NCBI RefSeq assembly: GCF_947258925.1
Contig: NZ_CAMYKG010000004.1
Coordinates: 66,331 to 130,330, forward strand
Length of the DNA stretch: 64,000 nt
Direction of reading: 5' to 3'
Source: an uncultured Eudoraea sp.
GTDB lineage: Bacteria > Bacteroidota > Bacteroidia > Flavobacteriales > Flavobacteriaceae
Part shown: positions 32,062 to 41,128 of the stretch, one piece after another
Position numbering within the stretch: the first letter of the stretch is position 1
Layout of the letters: each line of letters begins with the position of its first letter
The notes under the pieces: generated by a model
Database searches by the model: none
The model's input: only the letters and a program-made list of their open reading frames with translations
Told to the model about the DNA's origin: nothing
Translations under genes and position numbers: made by a program

Positions 32062-34296
32062 TTAGTATACCAGTGAGATTCCGATGTAGGCCCCAAAAGG
32101 ATGTCCGGGGCGAAGTCCGGCAGGTACTCTGGACACGGCATAAGTTTCATCAAAGAGATTGATGATCCTTCCGTTTACACTAAAGTGCTTATTGATTATA
32201 TATTTTCCGGAGAAATCTACTACAAAGCTTGATGGAACCAGTTCGTTTGCCGGAATAGAACCTTTACTGGCCTTAGTTCTAAAGCCGCCATTATATCTTC
32301 CACTGAGATTTAACTGAAAAGCTTTATGCTCTAGTGAAATTATAGCATTAAATTGATTTTTGGGAATATAAGGCAATTCATCACCTGCATTCACTTCACC
32401 CCAAATATCGTTGGGACTATCAAAACTGCTTTTAAATTCAGTATGGGTAAATGTATAAGCAAAAGTTATGGGAAGTTTTAATTTATCATTATTGGTAAGG
32501 AGATTATAATTTAAAAGGACTTCAACTCCTGCTACATTTACTTCACCGGCATTAAACTGATCCAAACTGCCAGTTCCTCCTGTAGCTGCCAAATCACTTC
32601 CCAACAGGTTGCTGTAGTCATTAAAAAATCCAACTACTTCTCCTGAAAAATTTCCATAAGTAAATCTCGAACCCAATTCATAATTCACGCTTTCCTCCGG
32701 TTTCTCTCCTTCGGCACTGGTAGGGGGTGAAAAGCCTTTATGAACTCCACCGAAGACCGAAATTTGATTGAAGTTATAGTTAAAGCCCAGCCCGGGAATC
32801 CAGACATCTACAGAATTCTCACGTGTTTTTAGGTCTTCATTACCTGTCCTTAAGACATCGTTTTTGCCATAGTCTATTCTTCCCAAAGTCATATTTTCAT
32901 ACCGTAACCCCGGTGTAAGTGTTAAATCTTTATATTTCAATTTATACAAAGCATATGTAGAAAAGGCATTGGCATCACTAATACGATTGGCATTGGTGCC
33001 CGGGATCCCGGCCGTAGTCAAAAACATTACCCCATTATTAATCCCATAATCATCTACCCACTGAAACCTGTCCTCTTTATCAAAATGAAAACGCGCCCCA
33101 ATTTCCAGGTCGTGAAACGTGTTTTTCCCATTCCAATGATAATCGAATTTGGTTTGTATTCCCTTGGAGACATATTTTCTGTTATTGGCTTTTACAGACA
33201 AAGCGTCACCCTCTTCATTTTGATTCCCTGAGATAACATTGTAATAGGCTTCGTTGCCTAGGGGATCTTCCAGAATGCTTGCAATACCTCTTCGTTCCCC
33301 ATTTAAAGTCACGGCATCTAATTTATACCAATTTCTACTAAAGCCATTGTAGTAGGCTGTTGTAGTAATATGAAAATAATCACTAAAATCCAGAATATAT
33401 GTGGCTGCAGCTTGTATATGATCATTTACCATTTCATCGATTTGAGAACCGGCATATCTTCTGAATGGTGTAATCTCGAAATCTTGATCTGTCAGGCCTA
33501 CATATGTTTCATTCGAATCTTCATCCGAATATTGAAATTTAAGATCCAGGACTTGCCGAACTTTTGCCTTGGAAGCTGAATTAATCCTGAATTTAGCGAC
33601 CAAATCATTTTTGTCGAAGCCTGTGTTGCCCCCGTTATCCAGTTCCTTAAATCCATCAGAATTAAAATTCAGGTATTCTATATGATAACCAAATCTTTCT
33701 TTCGAGCCTCCAAGCTTCGCGCGTAATTCGCCACTATTATAGCTTCCATAACTGGCCAGAAGCGAAGCACTAAAAGTTTCAGGAATTTCAGAAGAGATCA
33801 TATTTATGGCGCCCCCTGTCGTAAAAGGTCCATATTGTACCTGACTGCTACCTTTTAGGATTTCTACTGACTGCATTCTTGCAACTGAGGGAAAGTAATA
33901 TGCTGCAGGTGCGCTATAGGGTGCGGGCGCAATAAGTACGCCGTCCTCCATCAAGGTTATTTTAGCACTTCTTTCGGGAGAGGTACCTCTTAGGCTTATA
34001 TTGGGCCGCAAACCAAAACCATCTTCCTCAACAAGGGTTACTCCGGGCACGGAACGCAGTACACGGTTAATATCAGTATAGTTAAATTTAAGCAATTCGG
34101 GCTGCGCAACGAAATAGGCAGATCCCGTCCTGTTTTTGGCCTGAAACTTACTTCCCAAAATGGCATTGGCAGAAATGACAACTTCATCTAATTTTACCAG
34201 GTTGGAATCCTTTTGTTGTGTATATGGAGGGGTAGATTGACCGTAAGTTAATGTGATAATTAAACTTAAACAGATAAAGGCAAATATGGTTTTCAT
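32062..34296 (-). CDS. TonB-dependent receptor, FecA-like (putative siderophore receptor)
   Basis: 744 residues: signal peptide to about 19 (TYGQ), then directly the plug (about 35-160), with DEVVISANAILGSKF, NRVLRSVPGVTLVEEDG and EILKGSSQVQYGPFTTGGA, then the barrel ending in GISLVY. There is no carboxypeptidase-like domain and no signalling domain. The plug sequence resembles the Fe(III)-dicitrate receptor FecA group. Iron is supported by two Fur-like dyads just upstream (34299-34317 and 34369-34385). No ABC importer lies next to it. Confidence 0.9.
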   Translation of the reverse strand: MKTIFAFICLSLIITLTYGQSTPPYTQQKDSNLVKLDEVVISANAILGSKFQAKNRTGSAYFVAQPELLKFNYTDINRVLRSVPGVTLVEEDGFGLRPNISLRGTSPERSAKITLMEDGVLIAPAPYSAPAAYYFPSVARMQSVEILKGSSQVQYGPFTTGGAINMISSEIPETFSASLLASYGSYNSGELRAKLGGSKERFGYHIEYLNFNSDGFKELDNGGNTGFDKNDLVAKFRINSASKAKVRQVLDLKFQYSDEDSNETYVGLTDQDFEITPFRRYAGSQIDEMVNDHIQAAATYILDFSDYFHITTTAYYNGFSRNWYKLDAVTLNGERRGIASILEDPLGNEAYYNVISGNQNEEGDALSVKANNRKYVSKGIQTKFDYHWNGKNTFHDLEIGARFHFDKEDRFQWVDDYGINNGVMFLTTAGIPGTNANRISDANAFSTYALYKLKYKDLTLTPGLRYENMTLGRIDYGKNDVLRTGNEDLKTRENSVDVWIPGLGFNYNFNQISVFGGVHKGFSPPTSAEGEKPEESVNYELGSRFTYGNFSGEVVGFFNDYSNLLGSDLAATGGTGSLDQFNAGEVNVAGVEVLLNYNLLTNNDKLKLPITFAYTFTHTEFKSSFDSPNDIWGEVNAGDELPYIPKNQFNAIISLEHKAFQLNLSGRYNGGFRTKASKGSIPANELVPSSFVVDFSGKYIINKHFSVNGRIINLFDETYAVSRVPAGLRPGHPFGAYIGISLVY

Positions 34297-34298
34297 TT

Positions 34299-34317
34299 AT
34301 TTAGACTAATTATAAAT
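34299..34317 (-). promoter_or_regulatory. Fur-box-like dyad before the FecA-like receptor
   Basis: ATTTAGA, 5 bases, TATAAAT: a 7-5-7 inverted repeat with one mismatch, 2 bases upstream of the receptor ATG. Form and position fit an iron-responsive operator; assignment to Fur is inference. Confidence 0.4.
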
Positions 34318-34368
34318 AGATCCTATTTAAAGAGCGAATTTATAACTGTTTTTTTGGATCTCCAAAGC

Positions 34369-34385
34369 TTATTTAGAATAAATAA
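34369..34385. promoter_or_regulatory. Second AT-rich dyad upstream of the receptor
   Basis: TTATTT, AGAAT, AAATAA: perfect 6-5-6 inverted repeat sharing the TTTAGA core with the site at 34299. Confidence 0.35.
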
Positions 34386-34492
34386 AAATAAAAATAAGTT
34401 CTATTTTGGTTTTCAGGTACTTAGGATTACTAAAAAAAACTTAATCCATTATTAAATGGAAAATGGTAAAAGAAGCGTACCATAAAAAAGTG

Positions 34493-34500
34493 TATATTTG
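34493..34500 (+). promoter_or_regulatory. -7 box (TATATTTG) of guaB
   Basis: Perfect octamer 23 bases before the guaB ATG. Confidence 0.6.
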
Positions 34501-34523
34501 CTCGCAATTAATCCTTAATTGCC

Positions 34524-35996
34524 ATGGAAGCTCACCTTAATAAAATTCTTGGAGAAGGTCTCACCTATGATGATGTACTCCTCGTCCCTGCCTTTTCAGA
34601 AATATTACCCAGGGAAGTAAATATTCAGACAAAGTTTACTAAGAATATTACCATTAATATTCCTATTGTTTCAGCAGCTATGGATACAGTAACAGAATCA
34701 CAAATGGCTATTGCCATGGCTCGCGAAGGAGGTATTGGGGTGCTGCATAAGAATATGACAATCGAACAACAAGCCATGAAAGTTCGAAAGGTGAAAAGGG
34801 CGGAAAGCGGAATGATTTTAGACCCGGTTACGCTTCATCTCGATGCATTGGTGGGAGACGCCAAAGCGAGCATGCGCGAACATAGTATAGGTGGTATTCC
34901 AGTGGTTGATAAAGATCAGAAGCTTATTGGGATTGTCACCAACAGGGACCTGAGATTTGAAAAGAATAATAGCCGTCCTATCGCCGAAGTTATGACCAAA
35001 TCTGGTTTGGTTACAGTAGCTGAAGGCACTTCATTGGAACAGGCAGAGGATATCCTCCAGGCGAATAAGATTGAAAAACTACCGGTGGTTGATGATTCAA
35101 ATAAACTGGTTGGACTTATTACCTTCCGTGATATCACAAAACTGACACAAAAACCAATAGCCAATAAGGATAAATATGGAAGGTTAAGGGTAGCTGCAGC
35201 AATAGGGGTAACGCCGGATGCCTTAAAAAGAACGGAAGCTTTGGTAACAGCAGGTGTAGATGCAGTAATAATAGATACTGCCCATGGGCATACCAAAGGT
35301 GTAGTTAGTATACTTAAGGATGTCAAAAAGCATTTTCCGGAGCTAGATGTGATTGTAGGTAATATTGCCACGGCTGATGCTGCCAAATATTTGGTTAAGG
35401 CCGGGGCTGATGCCGTCAAAGTAGGGATAGGGCCAGGATCAATTTGCACGACCAGAGTGGTGGCCGGTGTCGGGTTTCCGCAATTTTCAGCCGTATTGGA
35501 AGTTGCTGCTGCTATTAAAGGAAGTGGTGTTCCTGTAATTGCAGATGGAGGAATACGTTATACCGGAGATATCCCGAAGGCAATAGCTGCTGGTGCTGAT
35601 TGTGTTATGCTGGGATCTCTATTAGCAGGAACCAAAGAATCACCGGGAGAGACCATAATCTATGAAGGTCGAAAATTTAAATCTTACCGCGGTATGGGTT
35701 CTGTTGAGGCTATGAAAGAGGGAAGCAAAGATCGTTATTTCCAGGATGTGGAAGATGATATCAATAAATTAGTACCTGAAGGCATCGTGGGACGTGTTCC
35801 TTATAAAGGAGAACTATATGAAAGTATCCATCAATTTGTCGGTGGCCTCAGGGCAGGGATGGGTTATTGCGGCTCCAAAGATATTGCAACTTTAAAAGAG
35901 AATGGCAGATTTGTAAAGATTACCGCAAGCGGAATTAATGAGGGTCATCCGCATGACGTGACAATTACAAAAGAATCTCCCAATTACAGTCGTTAA
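34524..35996 (+). CDS. guaB: IMP dehydrogenase
   Basis: Oxidises IMP to XMP with NAD, the committed step of GMP synthesis. The 490 residues form a TIM barrel interrupted by a CBS-domain pair (about 95-210, with [13 protein letters not shown]). The catalytic loop is GPGSICTTR with Cys308, preceded by [30 protein letters not shown] binds phosphate. The flap has [15 protein letters not shown]. All motifs are intact and the length is the family norm. It ends 1 base before the stop of the convergent thioredoxin gene. Confidence 0.98.
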   Translation: MEAHLNKILGEGLTYDDVLLVPAFSEILPREVNIQTKFTKNITINIPIVSAAMDTVTESQMAIAMAREGGIGVLHKNMTIEQQAMKVRKVKRAESGMILDPVTLHLDALVGDAKASMREHSIGGIPVVDKDQKLIGIVTNRDLRFEKNNSRPIAEVMTKSGLVTVAEGTSLEQAEDILQANKIEKLPVVDDSNKLVGLITFRDITKLTQKPIANKDKYGRLRVAAAIGVTPDALKRTEALVTAGVDAVIIDTAHGHTKGVVSILKDVKKHFPELDVIVGNIATADAAKYLVKAGADAVKVGIGPGSICTTRVVAGVGFPQFSAVLEVAAAIKGSGVPVIADGGIRYTGDIPKAIAAGADCVMLGSLLAGTKESPGETIIYEGRKFKSYRGMGSVEAMKEGSKDRYFQDVEDDINKLVPEGIVGRVPYKGELYESIHQFVGGLRAGMGYCGSKDIATLKENGRFVKITASGINEGHPHDVTITKESPNYSR

Positions 35997-35997
35997 A

Positions 35998-36531
35998 CTA
36001 TTTTACCTCACCACTATAGGTTTTCCAGTCTTTTTCCAGATAGATATTATCCCCAAAATATCGCGCAATATTTAAGAATGGATCTGGTTTTTGATACCCT
36101 GGTACAGGAGATAACATATTAAGCTGCTCATCTAAAAAAACCACAGTTGGATAGCTCAGCCTTCCTTGCAGTAATGCTGCAGCCAATTCGTGGTAACCTC
36201 TTTTCCCTGAAGGGACATATTTGTAGGTTTTACCCTTAAAATCTATAGACTCTTTTCCTTCTCCGTCCAGTTTTACCATATAGAAGTTATTGGACATGTA
36301 TTCTGCAACTTGGGCATTTTGAAAAGTGTCTTTATCCATTTTTTTACACCAACCGCACCAATCGGTATAAACATCAATGAATATTTTCTTAGGATTCTTG
36401 TCTGAAGCAGCCAGAGCGGCAGCTTCATTCCAGCTTAGCCATTTAACTTCCTGGGCGTTTGCTGTAAAAGTCAAGAAGCACAGTGTGACAAAAAGAAAGC
36501 ACTTATTAATTGATAGGGGGCAAATTTTCAT
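35998..36531 (-). CDS. Periplasmic thioredoxin-fold protein
   Basis: 177 residues, signal peptide (to about residue 26, ANA-Q), then a DUF255/thioredoxin-like fold with DVYTDWCGWCKKMDKDTF; C59 and C62 form the CxxC redox pair. After the fold there is an extra helical C-terminus (YFGDNIYLEKDW). Likely a periplasmic disulfide reductase or isomerase; no partner is identified. Own -7 box upstream; lies 61 bases downstream of lysA on the same strand. Confidence 0.88.
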   Translation of the reverse strand: MKICPLSINKCFLFVTLCFLTFTANAQEVKWLSWNEAAALAASDKNPKKIFIDVYTDWCGWCKKMDKDTFQNAQVAEYMSNNFYMVKLDGEGKESIDFKGKTYKYVPSGKRGYHELAAALLQGRLSYPTVVFLDEQLNMLSPVPGYQKPDPFLNIARYFGDNIYLEKDWKTYSGEVK

Positions 36532-36567
36532 AAAAATTGATTTGATTTAATAGTCCAAATACTATAC

Positions 36568-36575
36568 CAAAACTA
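36568..36575 (-). promoter_or_regulatory. -7 box (TAGTTTTG) of the periplasmic thioredoxin gene
   Basis: Perfect minus-strand octamer 37 bases before the ATG, in the gap after lysA. Confidence 0.5.
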
Positions 36576-36592
36576 ACGAAAATTTAGGTTCT

Positions 36593-37834
36593 TTATTTCA
36601 CTGGTGCTTTTTCACTCTTCCTCTCAAACAGATCTTTGACTTCAATTTGGTTTCTAATAAGATCATCAAAAGATTCTCGTTGACGTATTAATAGGGCTTT
36701 ACCTTCATGCCATAATACTTCTGCAGGCCTGTATCGGGAATTGTAATTGCTTGCCATGGTAAAGCAATACGCACCTGAATTTTTGAAACAGAGGATATCG
36801 CCTTCTGTAATTTCATTAATCCTCCGGTTATTGCCAAACGTATCGGTTTCGCAGATATACCCAACCACTGAATAATAGCGCTCCTTTCCTTTGGGATTGG
36901 AAATATTGATGATCTCATGAGAAGCTCCATATAACATTGGACGAATGAAGTGATTAAAACCAGAGTCCACGCTTGCAAAAACAGTAGAAGTGGTTTGTTT
37001 AACAACATTTACCCTGGCAAGAAAATACCCCGCCTCACTTACAAGGAACTTACCAGGTTCAAACGCCAGTGTAAGTTCTTTACCATATTCCTCACAAAAT
37101 TCATTGAACCGTCCACTTAATTTTTCCCCTAACTCCTCAATATTGGTTTCAATATCTCCTGCTTTATAAGGAACTTTAAACCCACTCCCAAAATCAATAA
37201 AGTCCAGATTTTTAAAGTTTTTGGCAGTTTCAAAAAGAATTTCAGAGGCATATAGAAACACATCAATATCAAGGATATCACTCCCTGTATGCATATGTAT
37301 GCCATTGATCCTCATCTTGGTTAGGTCGACAATGCGGAGTAGGTGAGGAATTTGATGGATGCTAATACCAAATTTTGAGTCAATGTGGCCTACGGAGATA
37401 TTAGAATTCCCTCCGGCCATTACATGGGGATTTATTCTTATGCATACCGGAATATCAGGGTGTTTGTTACCAAATTGTTCCAGGATAGACAGGTTGTCAA
37501 TATTTATGCGTACTCCTAAGGCGGCTGCTTCTTCAATTTCTTCCAATGAAACTCCATTGGGTGTATAGATTATTGCCTCGGGCTTAAAACCAGCGAGTAA
37601 TCCAAGTTTAACCTCCTGTATGGATACCGTGTCCAAACCACTTCCCAGGCTATTCATCAACCTTAAGATAGTAAGATTGGAAAGCGCTTTTGCGGCGTAA
37701 TTTAGCTTTAACTTTCTAACCTTTTTAAAGGCATTGGTGAGCCTTTTAAATTGAGATATTATTTTTTCCGAATCGTAGACATAAATGGGATCTCCAAATT
37801 CTTCAGCAATGTTCAATAGATCAGAATGCTTCAT
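36593..37834 (-). CDS. lysA: Diaminopimelate decarboxylase
   Basis: The last step of lysine synthesis, meso-diaminopimelate to L-lysine plus CO2. A 413-residue PLP enzyme of the alanine-racemase/group IV decarboxylase fold. KLNYAAKALSN supplies the Schiff-base lysine, GSGLDTVS and IHMHTGSD the phosphate and stacking contacts, FEPGKFLVSEAG the C-terminal PLP ligands, and CETDTFGNNR the decarboxylase-specific cysteine (CEs/tD motif). With dapD at 62122 it represents the same pathway at separate loci. Confidence 0.96.
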   Translation of the reverse strand: MKHSDLLNIAEEFGDPIYVYDSEKIISQFKRLTNAFKKVRKLKLNYAAKALSNLTILRLMNSLGSGLDTVSIQEVKLGLLAGFKPEAIIYTPNGVSLEEIEEAAALGVRINIDNLSILEQFGNKHPDIPVCIRINPHVMAGGNSNISVGHIDSKFGISIHQIPHLLRIVDLTKMRINGIHMHTGSDILDIDVFLYASEILFETAKNFKNLDFIDFGSGFKVPYKAGDIETNIEELGEKLSGRFNEFCEEYGKELTLAFEPGKFLVSEAGYFLARVNVVKQTTSTVFASVDSGFNHFIRPMLYGASHEIINISNPKGKERYYSVVGYICETDTFGNNRRINEITEGDILCFKNSGAYCFTMASNYNSRYRPAEVLWHEGKALLIRQRESFDDLIRNQIEVKDLFERKSEKAPVK

Positions 37835-37852
37835 AATTGTGTCGCTTTAAGG

Positions 37853-37884
37853 CAAAACTAAAATACTTGTCCTTATTGCACAAA
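37853..37884 (-). promoter_or_regulatory. Promoter of lysA
   Basis: Minus strand: TTTG (37884-37881), 20 bases, TAGTTTTG (37860-37853). Leader of about 15-20 bases. Confidence 0.7.
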
Positions 37885-37900
37885 ATTAAATTAAGAAAAA

Positions 37901-37934
37901 TTATAAATAAAACAAAATGTTATAAATAAAACAA
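37901..37934. repeat. 15-base direct repeat between divergent lysA and LON-domain gene
   Basis: TTATAAATAAAACAA occurs at 37901-37915 and again, identical, at 37920-37934, a period of 19 bases. It lies just beyond the lysA promoter. It could be a tandem operator or simple AT-rich duplication. Confidence 0.5.
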
Positions 37935-37997
37935 TTATAAGGTATATGCTATTTGTGACAATGTATTTCCCTTCGTATTTTTAGAAAAATATTTAAA

Positions 37998-38636
37998 ATG
38001 AAACTACCTTTTTTTCCTTTACAATCCGTTTTCTTTCCCGGTGAAAAAGTGCCTTTACACATTTTTGAGGATCGTTATAAACAACTAATCAATGACTGTC
38101 GCAAAGAAGCTATTACTTTTGGTATACCAGTTTATATTGATGAAAATATAGAATATGGGACAGAGGTACAGTTAATAGAAGTCGTGAATACCTACAAAGG
38201 TGGTGCAATGGATATCAATTGTGTGGCAAGGCAGGCATTTAAAGTAATTTCTTTTAATAGTACAATGAATGATAGGTTGTATGCCGGTGGTGAAGTACGG
38301 TTTATTGAGAATATAAAAGACAGTGAATTAGACGCCAAACAAAAGGTATATCAAAAATTAAAAGAGCTTTATCATTTGATGGATGTTCCTTTTGCACCGA
38401 TTGAAATAGAAATGTTTAATAGCTATACCCTGGCTCATAAAATGGGCCTGTCATTTGAACAGGAATATGAACTCTTGAAGATAGCCAGTGAAAAGGAGCG
38501 ATTACAATTTATAATGAATCACTTGGCAACTACAATAAGGGTTCTGAATGAAGTAAACCGTACCAAGGTACTTATTGAGTTGAATGGTCATTTTAAGAAT
38601 TTTGATCCATTGGATTTTAAAAAATTTAAAATCTAA
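37998..38636 (+). CDS. LON peptidase substrate-binding domain protein
   Basis: 212 residues that correspond to the N-terminal substrate-recognition domain of Lon protease only: LPFFPLQSVFFPGEKVPLHIFEDRY is the hallmark first stretch, and the rest is the beta-rich LON domain plus a helical tail. Neither the AAA+ ATPase nor the protease domain is present. Stand-alone LON-domain proteins are common in bacteria; their role is not settled. Divergent from lysA. Confidence 0.92.
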   Translation: MKLPFFPLQSVFFPGEKVPLHIFEDRYKQLINDCRKEAITFGIPVYIDENIEYGTEVQLIEVVNTYKGGAMDINCVARQAFKVISFNSTMNDRLYAGGEVRFIENIKDSELDAKQKVYQKLKELYHLMDVPFAPIEIEMFNSYTLAHKMGLSFEQEYELLKIASEKERLQFIMNHLATTIRVLNEVNRTKVLIELNGHFKNFDPLDFKKFKI

Positions 38637-38758
38637 GGATACAGCCTTAAAATCATCAAATCAGATCAATTACTTACCCAATTATCCCGGCTTTTTGAAG
38701 TTCCTTAAAAAGATTTTGCCTAATTATGGTTTTATTAGGGTAAATGCGGTCGGTTTCC

Positions 38759-38766
38759 TATTTTTG
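38759..38766 (+). promoter_or_regulatory. -7 box (TATTTTTG) of sucC
   Basis: Perfect octamer 26 bases before the sucC ATG at 38792. It lies inside the longer open frame, which supports the shorter start. Confidence 0.6.
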
Positions 38767-38791
38767 CTCCCTAACGTTCAACACATATCAT

Positions 38792-39985
38792 ATGAATCTT
38801 CACGAATACCAAGGAAAAGAAATTTTAGCAAGTTTTGGAGTGCGAATTCAACGAGGACTTGTCGCTCATAACCCAAAGGAAGCTGTAGATGTTGCAAAGC
38901 AACTTATGGTTGAGACGGGAACCGAATGGTTTGTGATTAAGGCCCAGGTTCATGCAGGAGGAAGAGGCAAAGGAGGAGGTGTAAAGCTGGCTAAAAGTTT
39001 AAAGGAAGTTGAAGAAATTTCAGGGAAGATTATTGGAATGAACCTAATAACTCCTCAAACTTCTGCCGAAGGTAAAAAAGTACATCAGGTACTCATCGCA
39101 GAAGATGTCTATTATCCCGGAGAGAGCGAAACCAGCGAATTTTATATGTCAGTTTTATTAAATAGAGCCAGTGGCAGAAATATGATTATGTATTCTACCG
39201 AAGGAGGTATGGATATTGAAGAAGTAGCGGATAAAACACCACACTTGATTTTTACTGAAGAAATTGATCCCGCAGTTGGATTATTACCATTCCAGGCGAG
39301 AAAAATAGCCTTTAATCTGGGATTGTCCGGAACGGCTTTTAAAGAGATGACAAAATTTGTCACGTCCCTATATAAAGCATATGATCAGAGTGATTCAAAT
39401 TTGTTCGAAATAAACCCTGTATTAAAGACTTCAGACAATTTAATAATGGCGGTAGATGCCAAAGTTTCCATTGATGATAACTCATTGTACAGGAGGAAGC
39501 AGTACGCCGAAATGCGTGATTTACGTGAAGAAAGTCCTATTGAGGTTGAGGCACGTGCTGTTGGGCTGAATTATGTTGATCTGGATGGTAATGTGGGCTG
39601 CATGGTGAATGGTGCAGGATTAGCCATGGCCACAATGGATCTTATTAAAATGGCAGGAGGCGAGCCGGCTAATTTTCTGGATGTAGGAGGAACGGCAGAT
39701 GCCAAAAGGGTGGAAGAAGCGTTTCGAATTATTTTAAAGGATAGTGCGGTTAAAGCTATTCTGATAAATATCTTTGGCGGTATCGTAAGATGTGACCGGG
39801 TAGCTCAGGGCGTGGTTGATGCGTATAAAAATATGGGGGATGCAATAAAAGTACCTATAATTGTCCGTCTGCAAGGTACAAATGCCGAATTGGCCAAAGA
39901 GATTATTGATAATTCCGGACTTGCCGTACACTCTGCTGTTCAATTCCAGGAGGCAGCAGATAAAGTAAAAGAAGTTTTAGCTTAG
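38792..39985 (+). CDS. sucC: Succinyl-CoA synthetase, beta subunit
   Basis: The TCA-cycle enzyme that makes ATP or GTP from succinyl-CoA. 397 residues: ATP-grasp domain starting MNLHEYQGKEIL, with KAQVHAGGRGKGGGV (nucleotide-binding lysine and Gly-rich loop). The CoA-ligase-like C-terminal half has GNVGCMVNGAGLAMATMD, FLDVGGTAD and NIFGGIVRCD. The frame is open upstream to 38744, but MNLHEYQ is the universal start and the promoter box lies within that extension. The alpha-subunit gene sucD is not adjacent; a terminator follows instead. Confidence 0.97.
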   Translation: MNLHEYQGKEILASFGVRIQRGLVAHNPKEAVDVAKQLMVETGTEWFVIKAQVHAGGRGKGGGVKLAKSLKEVEEISGKIIGMNLITPQTSAEGKKVHQVLIAEDVYYPGESETSEFYMSVLLNRASGRNMIMYSTEGGMDIEEVADKTPHLIFTEEIDPAVGLLPFQARKIAFNLGLSGTAFKEMTKFVTSLYKAYDQSDSNLFEINPVLKTSDNLIMAVDAKVSIDDNSLYRRKQYAEMRDLREESPIEVEARAVGLNYVDLDGNVGCMVNGAGLAMATMDLIKMAGGEPANFLDVGGTADAKRVEEAFRIILKDSAVKAILINIFGGIVRCDRVAQGVVDAYKNMGDAIKVPIIVRLQGTNAELAKEIIDNSGLAVHSAVQFQEAADKVKEVLA

Positions 39986-40017
39986 AAATAGGTTGCATAA
40001 ATTTTCCAAATTGTGAT

Positions 40018-40047
40018 AAGGGTAACGTGTTAAACGTTGCCCTTTTT
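40018..40047 (+). terminator. Terminator after sucC
   Basis: AAGGGTAACGT (40018-40028) pairs with ACGTTGCCCTT (40034-40044) with one G-U, then T. Confidence 0.9.
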
Positions 40048-40268
40048 ATGTTTTACAACTCATCATTTGGGGATTTGAATCAGCCGCTCATTATAGCTAA
40101 AAGGTCTCTTAATGGTCATCCGTTTGGTTGGTGTTTATTCAGGAAAATATCAAAACACTATTTTTTAAATTTATGTTAAAAATTAATTCTACTGTAACAA
40201 TTCCAATTAATAACCGTCTCTTTTAGTATATAATTAATTTATTCATCAATCATTAAACAATCAAAGTC

Positions 40269-40604
40269 ATGAAAAAAATCAGTTTAGTCCTGGTAGCTGC
40301 AGCTCTACTTGTTTCCGGAAATCTTTTAGCAAGTACCTCTGACAACACAGATCCCCAAAAAAATCTTTCCACACAAATTTGGGAACTATTGAATGAAAAT
40401 AATTTGGCAGTTGACAATTACGATTTAACCGGCCAGGTTCTTTTTACAGTGAATAGTGAAGGTGAAATTGTGGTGATTTCAGTAGACACGAATGATAAAG
40501 ATTTAGAATTATTTGTCAAAAGTAAACTGAATTACAAAAAAGTTGAACTAAAGGAAGTTAAACAAGGCAAAATGTATAAGTTGCCTGTTAGGATTACAGC
40601 ATAA
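40269..40604 (+). CDS. Small secreted protein with TonB-C-like fold (putative)
   Basis: 111 residues. A textbook signal peptide (to LLAS at about 22). The mature part ends with GQVLFTVNSEGEIVVISVDT and a YKLPVRITA strand, a pattern like the C-terminal domain of TonB-type proteins (strand, helix, two strands). No transmembrane anchor remains after cleavage, so it would be soluble in the periplasm. Function unknown; my family call is tentative. Confidence 0.65.
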   Translation: MKKISLVLVAAALLVSGNLLASTSDNTDPQKNLSTQIWELLNENNLAVDNYDLTGQVLFTVNSEGEIVVISVDTNDKDLELFVKSKLNYKKVELKEVKQGKMYKLPVRITA

Positions 40605-40623
40605 AACCCTGTTGTGTTATAGG

Positions 40624-40656
40624 AAAGTCCTGATGAAATTCAGGACTTTTTTTTGT
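40624..40656 (+). terminator. Terminator of the small secreted protein, overlapping the convergent gene's end
   Basis: AAAGTCCTGA (40624-40633) pairs with TCAGGACTTT (40640-40649), followed by a T-rich run. The right arm contains the stop codon (40642-40640) and last codons of the convergent DUF1456 gene. Confidence 0.85.
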
Positions 40657-40990
40657 TTTTGTATTTGACATAACCTAAATCTGGCTTTTTCTTTGGTTTG
40701 TCAAACTTTCTTTCAGGAATGCTTTTCTGCGCTTTAGGTTTATTCAAAACTTCCTTTGGGTTTTTTGGATTTTCCTTTGTTCCTCTCAAATGAATTACCA
40801 ACCCATTAAGAAAATTCCTCAATACCTGATCCCCGCATTCACGATATTTGGGATGTCCCTCTTTACGGCAAAATGCACCTATCTCACTTTTGGAAATTCT
40901 GAAATCAACTAATTCAAGAATTTCAACAATTTCATCATCACGAAGCATTAGTGCTACCCGAAGTTTTTTTAATATGTCGTTATTCGTCAT
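40640..40990 (-). CDS. DUF1456 family protein (YehS-like)
   Basis: 116 residues. Two DUF1456 repeats are visible: NDILKKLRVALMLRDDEIVEIL and then YRECGDQVLRNFLNGLVIHLRG, which match the duplicated small helical unit of E. coli YehS. The C-terminal 35 residues are Lys/Pro-rich and probably disordered. ATG at 40990 (MTNNDILKKL) is preferred to the one 12 codons upstream. Function unknown. Its 3' end runs into the hairpin of the convergent terminator. Confidence 0.9.
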   Translation of the reverse strand: MTNNDILKKLRVALMLRDDEIVEILELVDFRISKSEIGAFCRKEGHPKYRECGDQVLRNFLNGLVIHLRGTKENPKNPKEVLNKPKAQKSIPERKFDKPKKKPDLGYVKYKNKKKS

Positions 40991-41128
40991 AACCGCTATT
41001 TTATGCAAGGTATTATAAATTACCATGCAATCTAAATTTTTGGATTTAAGGGTACATTATTTATACGAAATTGGTCATTTTAATGTTATACTTATGACCT
41101 GTTCAAGAGTGGTTTAATAATCAAGGTG

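Noticed and set aside
34916-35449. 177-codon minus-strand frame opposite guaB
   Set aside because: It lies wholly inside the unmistakable guaB reading frame; its low-complexity Ser/Ala/Thr composition is that of an antisense shadow.
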